A stretch of DNA of 64,000 bases, from NCBI RefSeq assembly GCF_002914585.1, contig NZ_PDDM01000006.1, forward strand, positions 158,306-222,305, given 5' to 3'. Source of the stretch: Pseudanabaena sp. BC1403 (GTDB lineage Bacteria; Cyanobacteriota; Cyanobacteriia; Pseudanabaenales; Pseudanabaenaceae). This document shows positions 1 through 7,388 of the stretch, piece after piece. Under the pieces are notes generated by a model. That model was not told the origin of the DNA. It did no database searches and worked only from the letters and a program-made list of their open reading frames with translations. Positions within the stretch are counted from its first letter, which is position 1. Each line of letters begins with the position of its first letter. Position numbers and translations under genes: made by a program.

Positions 1-2
1 TG

Positions 3-230
3 CATAACTATTTGCTCAATGTTCCAGAAGTATTGATTAAGTTAGGATCTGGGATCTTACTAGGTGCATTAGGAACGTTTTGGTTAGGAGAGGGACTGGG
101 AGTTACATGGATGTTTGCAGATTTCGCGATCGTGGCAATTGTCGCAGCTTACAGTGGTTTAGCCATGCTGTTCCTGTGGTGGTCAAAGCGTCAACATATG
201 GAAGTTACCATCGCCAATCAAGTGGAATAG
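3..230 (+). CDS. C-terminal fragment of a polytopic membrane protein (cut by the window edge)
   Basis: The reading frame is open from the first bases of the window (codons for H-N-Y precede a TTG at 12), so this is most likely the end of a longer gene and not a 72-residue protein. Two hydrophobic segments are visible: one starting about residue 7 (GSGILLGALGTFWLGEGLG) and one about residue 36 (FAIVAIVAAYSGLAMLFLWW), followed by a short charged tail. The GTFWLGEGLG stretch recalls the end of cyanobacterial COG4280-type membrane proteins, which are distantly like TMEM165/GDT1 cation transporters; this is from memory and unproven. The next gene begins 63 bp downstream on the same strand. Confidence 0.55.
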   Translation, partial: HNYLLNVPEVLIKLGSGILLGALGTFWLGEGLGVTWMFADFAIVAIVAAYSGLAMLFLWWSKRQHMEVTIANQVE

Positions 231-292
231 GTTTCTGACAGACAGATTCCACAATTAAAACCAATTAAACAGAATTGATAGAGAGTTAAAAG

Positions 293-2641
293 ATGAATGA
301 TTTATCCAAACGCATTGCGGCTTTGTCTCCAGAGCAACAGGCTTTATTAAAGCGGCGCATCAGCCAAAAGCAAGTCCAACAACCTAAGTCTTGGACAATT
401 CCCAAAAGAGATCTATCTAAACAGAATCATCTTGTCGTCTCCTTTGAACAACAAGGAATGTGGTTTCAACATCAATTAGGAACCACCAGTGCAGTCTCCA
501 ATAATGTTTCTATATCTCTGAAAATCACAGGGAATCTCAATGTAGATGCTCTGGAGCAAAGTATCCGAGAAATCATTCAGCGCCACGAAATTCTCCGCAC
601 AAACTACCAAACGACTACGGGAGAATTAACTCAAATTATTATCCCACCCAGAAACTGGACGCTAAGGATGATTGATCTACAAATGTACCAGATTCCCGAA
701 CGAGAAAGGGAAATCAATCGCATTGCATCCTTTCAAGCTTGTCAGCCGTTTGATCTAGCAATAGATTCATTATTGTTGCGAACAACATTAGTCCAAAGTG
801 ATGTTTGCGAATTCGTACTGATCTTAACTATCCATCACATTGCTATGGATGCTTGGTCTCTGGGCATCTTTTTTGGAGAATTGAATGTTCTGTATGCGGC
901 ATTTTCCTCAGGTAAACCTTCTCCTCTGGAGCCTTTACCAATTCAATATGCTGATTTTGCAGTTTGGCAGCAACAGCACTTACAGGGCAAAGCACTAGAG
1001 AATGATCTCGATTACTGGAAGCGACAATTAGCTAATTCTCCCGATTTATTATCCCTCACAAGCGATCGCCCCCGTCCTTCTATCCAATCTTTTAGGGGTA
1101 AAACCTTATCTTTTTTAATACCAAAAACGCTCGCTGAATCCCTCAAATCTCTATCCGAGCAGAATGAAGCTACTTTATTCATGATTTTATTAGCAGCTTT
1201 ACAAACACTCCTATTTCGTTATACAGGACAAAATGACATTGTAGTAGGTTCGCCGATCGCTAACCGTCATCAATCAGAAATCGAAAACCTAATCGGTTGT
1301 TTTATTAATACATTAGTTCTCCGAACTGACTTATCAGGAAATCCCAGTTTCCGAAATTTACTAAAGCGAGTACGCGAAACAGTCCTAGGAGCCTTAGCTC
1401 ACCAAAGCCTGCCCTTTGAAAAGTTAATAGTTGAATTTGAGCTAGGGCAGAGTTTAACCTATGCGCCATTATTTCAGGTGATGTTAATTCTCCAAAATGC
1501 TTTTTCGACAAAGAGTATTGAGTTGTCAGGACTCAAAGTTGAATATGAACGCATTAACAATCAGACATCTGATTTAGATCTAACCATGCACTTGGTGGAA
1601 GGAGATACGGGATTAATCGGGAAATTGGAATACAACACAGATTTGTTTGATGAGTCTCGAATGAATCGAATGTTAGCGCATTTTCAGACCTTGCTAGCAG
1701 CTATTGTCGAAAATCCTGATTGCACTATTTCGGCACTTCCAATCCTAACATTGACAGAACAAGAACAGTTAGCAACATGGAATCAAACAAGCTCCATCGA
1801 TTTGGCAAAGCTAATAATTCCAGAATTAGCTGGACGCGAATTGCCTATTGATAAATCAGTCCGTAAGTTTAGTACCTATATTCTCGATCCATGCTTACAA
1901 CCTACTCCTATTGGTATTCCTGGAGAGCTTTATATTGGCGGTCTCGATGCCGCTATCTATAAAACTGGCGATCGCACGCTCTACTCATCAGACGGAACGA
2001 TTCAGTTTTTGGGACGAATTGAGCATCAAATAAAAATACACAGATTCTATATTCAACTAGAAGATATTGAAGCTATACTGATGCAACATCCTCAAATACA
2101 GGAAACTATTGTCATTGAGCAGATTGATCGTGCAGAGCTTGTAGATGATCAACAACTAATTGCCTATATTGTACCGATCTTGGGCTATACGCTCAACTCT
2201 CGCAACCTCCGCCGTTTTCTAGAAAAAAGGTTGCCGAAGTATATGATTCCTACCGAGTTCATCCTATTGAAATCATTCCCTATTGATGAGAATGGAAGAG
2301 TGAATCGTCATAGTTTACCGCTAGCAGAGTCAATTAGCATTGACTTAGCCATAGATTTCATCGCACCACGCACCGCCACAGAGAGAGAAATTGCCCAGAT
2401 TTTTATGAAGGTCTTGGAAATTAATCAGGTGGGTATCGATGACGACTTCTTTGAGTTAGGAGGACATTTTTTATTGGGAAACAAATTGGTAAATCGATTA
2501 CTTCTAGTCTTTCAAGTTAAGATCACCATCGTCGATTTATTTCAGTCACCCACAATTGCTGGTTTAGCAGAGCGTATTGAGCAACTCCAAAACTTGACTG
2601 CTTCTGAGAGTTTTGAACTTACGCAAAATGACAGAATATAG
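293..2641 (+). CDS. Degenerate one-module non-ribosomal peptide synthetase (C, truncated A, carrier)
   Basis: 782 residues. Residues about 45-490 form a condensation domain; its active-site motif reads HHIAMDAW (H181, H182, D186), with Ala in place of the usual Gly after Asp. The adenylation domain is mostly missing: the protein runs from the end of the condensation domain (ATWNQTSS) almost directly into late motifs (GELYIGG = A6, YKTGD = A7, GRIEHQIKI = A8, NGRVNRHSLP = A10). Roughly 300 residues, including the ATP-binding loop and the substrate pocket, are gone. The carrier domain motif is DDFFELGGHFLLG, where Phe726 (TTT at 2468-2470) replaces the phosphopantetheine-bearing Ser of GGHSLL. 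The frame is otherwise open without stops. Adenylation and carrier function therefore look lost, and only condensation could remain. A GAGAG ribosome-binding stretch lies just before the ATG. Probably a relic of a larger cluster. Confidence 0.85.
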   Translation: MNDLSKRIAALSPEQQALLKRRISQKQVQQPKSWTIPKRDLSKQNHLVVSFEQQGMWFQHQLGTTSAVSNNVSISLKITGNLNVDALEQSIREIIQRHEILRTNYQTTTGELTQIIIPPRNWTLRMIDLQMYQIPEREREINRIASFQACQPFDLAIDSLLLRTTLVQSDVCEFVLILTIHHIAMDAWSLGIFFGELNVLYAAFSSGKPSPLEPLPIQYADFAVWQQQHLQGKALENDLDYWKRQLANSPDLLSLTSDRPRPSIQSFRGKTLSFLIPKTLAESLKSLSEQNEATLFMILLAALQTLLFRYTGQNDIVVGSPIANRHQSEIENLIGCFINTLVLRTDLSGNPSFRNLLKRVRETVLGALAHQSLPFEKLIVEFELGQSLTYAPLFQVMLILQNAFSTKSIELSGLKVEYERINNQTSDLDLTMHLVEGDTGLIGKLEYNTDLFDESRMNRMLAHFQTLLAAIVENPDCTISALPILTLTEQEQLATWNQTSSIDLAKLIIPELAGRELPIDKSVRKFSTYILDPCLQPTPIGIPGELYIGGLDAAIYKTGDRTLYSSDGTIQFLGRIEHQIKIHRFYIQLEDIEAILMQHPQIQETIVIEQIDRAELVDDQQLIAYIVPILGYTLNSRNLRRFLEKRLPKYMIPTEFILLKSFPIDENGRVNRHSLPLAESISIDLAIDFIAPRTATEREIAQIFMKVLEINQVGIDDDFFELGGHFLLGNKLVNRLLLVFQVKITIVDLFQSPTIAGLAERIEQLQNLTASESFELTQNDRI

Positions 2642-2745
2642 AACCCATTCGATATCTTGTCCATATACTACAAGCCTTTCAGGTATCTAGGTTGTATCGG
2701 TTTGGTTATACACCCCTCTTGTTCCTGATGATTGAGCAGTTGCTT

Positions 2746-2805
2746 GCAAACTATTAGAAATTTCTAGAACAGTTAGTCAGCAACCCCAACAAGACTTTAA
2801 GCCTC
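2746..2805 (+). pseudogene. Possible stub of a second NRPS condensation domain
   Basis: In a frame different from the upstream NRPS, these bases read A-N-Y-stop-K-F-L-E-Q-L-V-S-N-P-N-K-T-L-S. This lines up with the end of the condensation domain in the neighbouring gene (A-H-F-Q-T-L-L-A-A-I-V-E-N-P-D-C-T-I-S), sharing A, L, V, N, P, T and S in register. One in-frame stop (TAG, 2755-2757) and another shortly after (TAA, 2812-2814) make it non-coding. It suggests the synthetase once continued into another module. The match is short, so this is tentative. Confidence 0.35.
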
Positions 2806-2812
2806 AGGACAT

Positions 2813-2865
2813 AAAGCCCAAAAGAGAAAGGCGGCGCGAAGCGCCGCCTTTCTCTTTTGGGCTTT
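2813..2865. terminator. 25-bp perfect palindrome, GAA loop
   Basis: Arms 2813-2837 and 2841-2865 are exact complements around a GAA triloop held by GC on each side. The arms start AAAGCCCAAAAGAG and end in GGCGGCGC. The T-run on the right arm would allow Rho-independent termination of the decayed NRPS transcript. It belongs to the GC-NNN-GC palindrome set described in the findings. Confidence 0.7.
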
Positions 2866-2882
2866 TCAGATTGTTGATTTGT

Positions 2883-3032
2883 TAGGACTCACGCATCTGC
2901 CCTGCAATAAATTGCGGGCTAAAAGCTTAAACCTGTTGAAACAGGTTGGTTTGAGGCTTTCTTTAGTCAGTTTTAACTGACTTGAGCTTTGAGCCAAGAA
3001 CTTTAGTTCTTGGTTGATTTGCGTAAGTCCTA
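2883..3032. mobile_element. 150-bp MITE with 13-bp terminal inverted repeats and 5-bp target duplication
   Basis: The left end TAGGACTCACGCA (2883-2895) and right end TGCGTAAGTCCTA (3020-3032) are inverted repeats with one mismatch. The direct repeat TTTGT flanks the element exactly (2878-2882 and 3033-3037). Inside are four successive small hairpins: near 2903-2916 (GCAATAAATTGC), 2930-2947 (AACCTGTT/AACAGGTT), 2965-2982 (AGTCAG/CTGACT) and 2994-3013 (CCAAGAACT/AGTTCTTGG). No transposase is encoded, so it is a non-autonomous element. Ends of the GGACTTACGCA type are, as I recall, common in cyanobacterial IS/MITE families, but no partner IS is visible in this window. Confidence 0.75.
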
Positions 3033-3052
3033 TTTGTCTTACAGTCATTGAG

Positions 3053-3370
3053 TTACATTTGCCCATGTACTGCTAGCCAAATGCAAGGTGGCTCGATACT
3101 GGTATATTCAACACGATGCTTTGTATGCGCGGGGATGAGCAGATAGTCGCCTGCTTTTAGTTTTATCCTCATATCATCAGCATAGGATAGCTCCGCTTCG
3201 CCTTGAAGTAAAATCACCCATTCATCGGTATTTTGGTCATACCATTGTCCAGAGGTCGTAGTTTGCCCTGTAGAAATAATGCGCTCAATCTGGATGTTTT
3301 CACCAGTAACTATTTGCTCAAATTTTTCTAGATGATTTAGGTTGTTGGGAAGTTTGAAGATGTTTGTCAT
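3053..3370 (-). CDS. Cupin-domain protein
   Basis: 105 residues, the length of a single-domain cupin. The beta-barrel pattern is clear: DEWVILLQGEAEL (about 49-61) and the second motif GDYLLIPAHTKHRVEYT (about 74-90) with H82 and H85. The HxH pair that normally starts cupin motif 1 is replaced (around GQWYDQNTDE), leaving E50 and H85, so the metal site may be incomplete. Substrate and pathway cannot be told from sequence; many such small cupins are sugar- or metal-binding enzymes or sensors. It ends 20 bp beyond the MITE, whose insertion probably separated it from any former downstream neighbour. Confidence 0.8.
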   Translation of the reverse strand: MTNIFKLPNNLNHLEKFEQIVTGENIQIERIISTGQTTTSGQWYDQNTDEWVILLQGEAELSYADDMRIKLKAGDYLLIPAHTKHRVEYTSIEPPCIWLAVHGQM

Positions 3371-3552
3371 GGCTTCAATAAGTTTTACCTATTCTGAATT
3401 AAAGTTTCGATTTCTGCTAGTGGCTTAGCAATCTTTTTATTTTTTTAGGATTATCCCAGATCTTAGATTTTTGACTTCCCAAATGCTATTACAGGGTTTT
3501 ACTCCCTCTTTCTATCTTCATTTTTTGGCGACTATCTTGCTTTCTATTCTCT

Positions 3553-3789
3553 TTAGACTGTCACGATAAATTTAACGGGTAGCCCTTCTTGTAGTTCTCC
3601 TTCTTGCCATTCATAGGGTTCATAGTTGTCTAAACTTGACAAGTCGCTCTCTAGCCAGTCTGTATCTTCTAGAGTGCGTGAGTTTTCAGTTTGCCAGACA
3701 AGATAGTTTAAAAAGCTAAGAACTTCTCGCAGCTTATCATCAGAAATAATTTCTAAGCGTTGTACTATCTCACTTTTAATTGTGTTCAT
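3553..3789 (-). CDS. Small antitoxin-like protein
   Basis: 78 residues, acidic. The N-terminal half (EIVQRLEIISDDKLREVLSF then LNYLVW) is the amphipathic helical pattern seen in DUF2281-like and other VapB-type small proteins that accompany PIN toxins. The rest is rich in Asp, Glu and Trp. No PIN or other toxin gene lies directly next to it on the same strand, so if it is an antitoxin it is an orphan. Real-gene status is supported by the sensible composition and isolated position; the function is an inference. Confidence 0.55.
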   Translation of the reverse strand: MNTIKSEIVQRLEIISDDKLREVLSFLNYLVWQTENSRTLEDTDWLESDLSSLDNYEPYEWQEGELQEGLPVKFIVTV

Positions 3790-4090
3790 ACTACTTTTCT
3801 CGACTCACGCTCAAGTTAGTTTTAGTTTAGCAAAACCCTAATAATAAATGCGATCACCTATTCACTAATCCATAACTAGCGATCGCCTTTTGTCATCATC
3901 AAGCGCGATCGCTAACAGATCCTTACAGACAAAAATAATCGCCTAAAATGTCAGAATTTCAGTAGGGTAGAAATAGGCGATCGCACTTTTTTTAGTTCTC
4001 GTCAAGAGAAATTGATTTGCTAAAGATACCTTTATATCACTAATTATTGATTGTCATAATATACTTACAAATTTCTATTGATTGCTGCAA
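3790..4090. other. Intergenic, HIP1-rich, no gene seen
   Basis: About 300 bp without a convincing reading frame. It contains several copies of the HIP1 octamer GCGATCGC or its core, for instance near 3880, 3905 and 3978. No promoter, RNA or transposon end was recognised. Confidence 0.5.
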
Positions 4091-4840
4091 TTAGAAAAAG
4101 TATTTTGTATCTAACTGTGTAGCTAATCCAAATACAATTTCTTCAGTTTCATGCCAACATTCCATAACTTCATCCAATGATGGTCTATACGCATATTTGT
4201 GAACTACTTGGTTTCGCAAAGATGAGACTTTCATCTTTTTTAATCTAATTAGTAGATCAGCTGTCTCTGCACCACTTGAATTTATGATATCTATATCCTT
4301 TAAATTATCAGCATAGTTCTTAAATTTCTTTTCTTTTACTTCTGTATTTAAAAAAGCTAAAATCTCATTTTTTGATGTAAATTTTCTATCATTTAGATAT
4401 AGCCAAAAGAACATATCTATAAGTGGTTTAAATGTTAGCCTCTCCATCTTTTTACCAATCTCGGCATAAACAACATCAAAATCTTCTTCTCTAAGAAATT
4501 TGTTTTTATAAGGATGATATAATAGTTTAATCCAAATGCTATGATTTAAAAAGCATTCTATTGCCTGAGCTAGATTTAGGATACAATACATATACTGTTT
4601 CTGTTTTAATAGTTGACGAATCCCAAGAATTAAATACTCGTATGGCTCTCCTATTTGGTCATAGTTTATATTGAACAACTGTTCACAATAAATGCATTGA
4701 ACTGTTTTAAAGCAGATTGGATCAATTGTTTTTAGATCTGTTATACGGTTATATATATTCCATTGCTTGCAAGTTGGACAGACGGCTGCAAAGTTCTCAT
4801 AGTCACACTTTCTTTCAGCTGCATAGAGATAGCGATCCAT
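4091..4840 (-). CDS. Zinc-ribbon protein with C-terminal HEPN-like domain
   Basis: 249 residues; not a family I can name. The N-terminus has two cysteine knuckles, CPTC (21-24) and CIYC (49-52), spaced as in a zinc ribbon. The rest is helical and ends with the motif R209-N210-Q-V-V-H214 (LRNQVVHKYAY), which fits the R-x4-6-H catalytic signature of HEPN domains, often RNases in toxin-antitoxin, abortive infection and CRISPR-associated proteins. Codon use is markedly more AT-rich than in the surrounding genes and HIP1 sites are absent from it, both signs of recent acquisition. No cognate antitoxin (MNT-type nucleotidyltransferase) is adjacent. A non-toxic HEPN scaffold is an alternative. Confidence 0.6.
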   Translation of the reverse strand: MDRYLYAAERKCDYENFAAVCPTCKQWNIYNRITDLKTIDPICFKTVQCIYCEQLFNINYDQIGEPYEYLILGIRQLLKQKQYMYCILNLAQAIECFLNHSIWIKLLYHPYKNKFLREEDFDVVYAEIGKKMERLTFKPLIDMFFWLYLNDRKFTSKNEILAFLNTEVKEKKFKNYADNLKDIDIINSSGAETADLLIRLKKMKVSSLRNQVVHKYAYRPSLDEVMECWHETEEIVFGLATQLDTKYFF

Positions 4841-5060
4841 TTTATATACCTTCTATATATTCTGTATATAATTTATATCATTTTAATTAATGAACATGTA
4901 TAAATTTAGCTGGTTTACAATATTCAATAACTTGTCTAGGCAGAAAAAATACCGTTAAAGAAATAGATGGTTAATAGCTCCCAAAAGCACTTTATTTTAA
5001 CAATGCTTAGAAATACGAAACTCCATAACTCATTTATACTAGAGAAAAGTGATAGAGAAA

Positions 5061-5285
5061 ATGCCAGACCTACTTAAAAGAATCACCATCAGCCCCAAAC
5101 AATGCAGCGGTCGTCCCTGCATTCGTGGCATGAGAATTCGCGTTTCAGACGTTCTCGACTTGTTTGTGGCAGGACTTAGTGCCGAAGAGATTTTAGAAGA
5201 AATGCCCGATCTAGAAAGAGATGACCTAAAAGCAGCAATAGCGTATGCATCTCGTAAACTTAATCATCCTGTATTAGTCGCATGA
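5061..5285 (+). CDS. DUF433 antitoxin (VapB45-like)
   Basis: Starting at ATG 5061 the product is 74 residues, MPDLLKRITISPKQCSGRPC onward; a GTG at 5049 is possible but gives no family-like extension. The sequence has the DUF433 hallmarks: SGRPCIRGMRIRVSDVL, then a helix-turn-helix-like part (AGLSAEEILEEMPDL) and DDLKAAIAYA. DUF433 proteins are DNA-binding antitoxins usually followed by a DUF5615/PIN-like (Mut7-C) toxin. Here the stop codon overlaps the next start (ATGA at 5282-5285), exactly as in an intact pair, but the toxin is truncated (next entry). Confidence 0.85.
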   Translation: MPDLLKRITISPKQCSGRPCIRGMRIRVSDVLDLFVAGLSAEEILEEMPDLERDDLKAAIAYASRKLNHPVLVA

Positions 5286-5359
5286 CCATCTGGATTGATG
5301 CCCATTTATCACCAGCGATCGCCCCTTGGCTCTCTAGAACCTTTAACATAGCTATCTAG
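5282..5359 (+). pseudogene. Truncated DUF5615/Mut7-C PIN-like toxin
   Basis: The frame starts with ATG overlapping the DUF433 stop codon and encodes only 25 residues, MTIWIDAHLSPAIAPWLSRT then FNIAI and TAG at 5357-5359. MTIW(I/V)DA-LSPAIA-W is the typical N-terminus of the partner toxin, which is normally about 110-120 residues and contains the acidic active-site residues further on. No continuation of the domain was found after the stop in any frame. The toxin is thus lost and the antitoxin is left alone. Confidence 0.75.
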
Positions 5360-5484
5360 TCTTTTACTGAAGTGATTTAACCATAATTGGCTTAACTTTC
5401 TAGTTTATTGGTGAAGCGAACTTGTCTAGTTTGGGAATGTTATTGATAAACCTGTAACTCAATATAGATAATGCAAGCTATTTC

Positions 5485-6219
5485 ATGAAAGCCATAAACT
5501 TTTCTCATTATCGCAAAATTGTTGTTTTAACTGGCGCTGGAGTATCTGTTGCTTCGGGAATTCGACCTTTTCGAGGTAAAGGAGGATTATGGAATGAAAT
5601 TAATCCAATTGAATATGCAGATAGTTCTTTACTTAAAACCAATCCAAGAGCAATCTGGCAACTAGATGGAGCCTTGAGAAAGCAATTAGCAACAGCACAA
5701 CCCAATGTCGCTCACATTAAGCTGGCACAGTTTGAAGCTAAATTGTCTCCAGATAAGCAATTCACGCTTATTACTCAAAACATTGATGGACTACATCAAC
5801 TTGCAGGTAGCTCAAACGTTATTGAGATCCATGGTAACGTTTGTCGCACTCGATGCAGTAACCCTACCTGTAATCTGACAGCTTATTTAGACAGTAACCC
5901 TTATGATGATGTGCTACCTATTTGCCAGATTTGTAGTTCCCCACTGCGTCCAGATATAGTACTGTTTGGCGAACACCTACCAGTTAAGGAAGAGTGGTTA
6001 ACGAAACGAGCCTTACGGGATTGTGACCTTTTTATCGCGATCGGTACTTCTGGAACTGTCTATCCAGCCTCTGGATTTGTCCGATCAGCCGATTATGCTG
6101 GAGCTAGAACTATCCTGATCAACTTAGAGCCGATGGAACCTAAGAATCCTTACTTTAAAGAGGAGTATTTAGGAGCTGCTGAAGAAATTGTCCCCCTTTT
6201 GTTTGGTGCAACATCATAA
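5485..6219 (+). CDS. cobB: Sir2-family NAD-dependent protein deacylase
   Basis: 244 residues, typical for bacterial sirtuins. It removes acyl groups from lysines using NAD+. Visible motifs: GAGVSVASGI (17-26) for NAD binding, TQNIDGLH (97-104), catalytic His116 in IHGN, and a zinc knuckle made by C124, C129, C147 and C150. The PDIVLFGE motif follows at about 156. The Ala-Tyr/Arg-Tyr pair that defines the desuccinylase type is not evident, so acyl preference is open. In this window a natural candidate target is acetyl-CoA synthetase (acs, 26.6-28.6 kb), but the two are not in one operon. Confidence 0.93.
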   Translation: MKAINFSHYRKIVVLTGAGVSVASGIRPFRGKGGLWNEINPIEYADSSLLKTNPRAIWQLDGALRKQLATAQPNVAHIKLAQFEAKLSPDKQFTLITQNIDGLHQLAGSSNVIEIHGNVCRTRCSNPTCNLTAYLDSNPYDDVLPICQICSSPLRPDIVLFGEHLPVKEEWLTKRALRDCDLFIAIGTSGTVYPASGFVRSADYAGARTILINLEPMEPKNPYFKEEYLGAAEEIVPLLFGATS

Positions 6220-6326
6220 ATTATGAAGAATCTATTTCCTCTTTTGAATATCTTGATCGCCCCATCCACCAAACATTGAGTTAAAGTTAAACTTACTGCA
6301 CAAAGCCCGATCGCAAATAATCACCC

Positions 6327-7316
6327 ATGAATATTACAGTCAAGCTTCGCCGCCAAACATCGCGCAATAGTGAACCCACTTATCAAACCTATCAAATCGA
6401 AGCCGACCCCGATCGCACAACTGTACTTGATGCATTAATCAAAATTCAAGGTGAACAGGATGGCTCCATTGGCTTTCGGCGCAACTGTCGCAACGCCATT
6501 TGCGGATCTTGCTCGATGCGAATTAATGGGCGATCGGGCTTAGCTTGTCAGAAACATATCAGCGAAGTAATGAGCGATCGCGATACCGAACTGGTCATCG
6601 AACCAATGCAAAATCTACCCGTGATCAAGGACTTGATCGTAGACATGACTAAGTTTTGGGATAATCTCGCCAAAGTCGATCCCTACGTCTCCACCGCATC
6701 ACGGCAAATCAGCAAAACTGAATACCTCCAAACCTCAGCCCAACGCGCCAAACTCCAAGCTGCTGCCAATTGCATTCTCTGCGGTTCCTGCTATTCCGAA
6801 TGTAATGCTGCGGCTGTCAGCGATCGCTTTGTTGGCCCCCACGCCCTAGCCAAAGCATATCGAGTCATGGCAGATAATCGCGACGATCGCACTGAGGAAA
6901 GGGTAGAGAAATATAACGAATCAGGATTTGTTTGGGACTGCACGCGCTGCTATAACTGCAATGAAGTCTGTCCAGTAGAAGTACAACCTCTAGATCGAAT
7001 TTCTCAAATCAAACATGAGATCCTCGCTAATACAGATTTACCAGAATCCACCGCTCAGCGTCATCGACACGCGATGGTTGAGCTAGTCAAAGAAGATGGA
7101 TGGATCGACGAAAGTAAATTTGGGGTGCGCGTAGTTGGTGATAACTTCCGCGATATCAAAGGATTACTAAGTATTTTTCCTCTCGGTATCCGCATGGTTT
7201 TACATGGCAAAATGCCCTATCCTTGGGAGTTTCAGAAGTCAGAAGGTGCATCTGAAGCTAAAGCTTTAATTGAGTCTATCTATTCTGCAAAAAGTAATCG
7301 TGAAAGCAAACAATAA
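6327..7316 (+). CDS. sdhB: Succinate dehydrogenase/fumarate reductase iron-sulfur subunit
   Basis: 329 residues. The N-terminal ferredoxin-like domain carries the 2Fe-2S ligands C54, C59, C62 and C74 (RNCRNAICGSCSMRI). The C-terminal domain carries two more clusters: C149-C152-C155-C159 and C205-C208-C211-C215 (CTRCYNCNEVCPVE). It passes electrons from the flavoprotein subunit to the quinone pool in the thylakoid or plasma membrane. As usual in cyanobacteria, sdhA is not adjacent. The protein is longer than the 240-residue enteric SdhB, with a C-terminal extension of about 90 residues seen in cyanobacterial forms. Confidence 0.93.
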   Translation: MNITVKLRRQTSRNSEPTYQTYQIEADPDRTTVLDALIKIQGEQDGSIGFRRNCRNAICGSCSMRINGRSGLACQKHISEVMSDRDTELVIEPMQNLPVIKDLIVDMTKFWDNLAKVDPYVSTASRQISKTEYLQTSAQRAKLQAAANCILCGSCYSECNAAAVSDRFVGPHALAKAYRVMADNRDDRTEERVEKYNESGFVWDCTRCYNCNEVCPVEVQPLDRISQIKHEILANTDLPESTAQRHRHAMVELVKEDGWIDESKFGVRVVGDNFRDIKGLLSIFPLGIRMVLHGKMPYPWEFQKSEGASEAKALIESIYSAKSNRESKQ

Positions 7317-7388
7317 ATTTATCCAAACCGTGAACGGGACAACTCAAGATTGCATAATTATAGTTGTAATAATTTTTTAATCGCAATC

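Noticed and set aside
2866..3066. 66-residue frame on the minus strand
   Set aside because: It lies almost wholly within the MITE at 2883-3032 and reads through its hairpins.
5049..5060. GTG start for the DUF433 gene
   Set aside because: The four added residues (V-I-E-K) are not family-like and the ATG at 5061 gives the usual N-terminus.
7317..7388. Possible glycine riboswitch before gcvT
   Set aside because: Only 72 bp are available and none of the conserved glycine-riboswitch core is seen.
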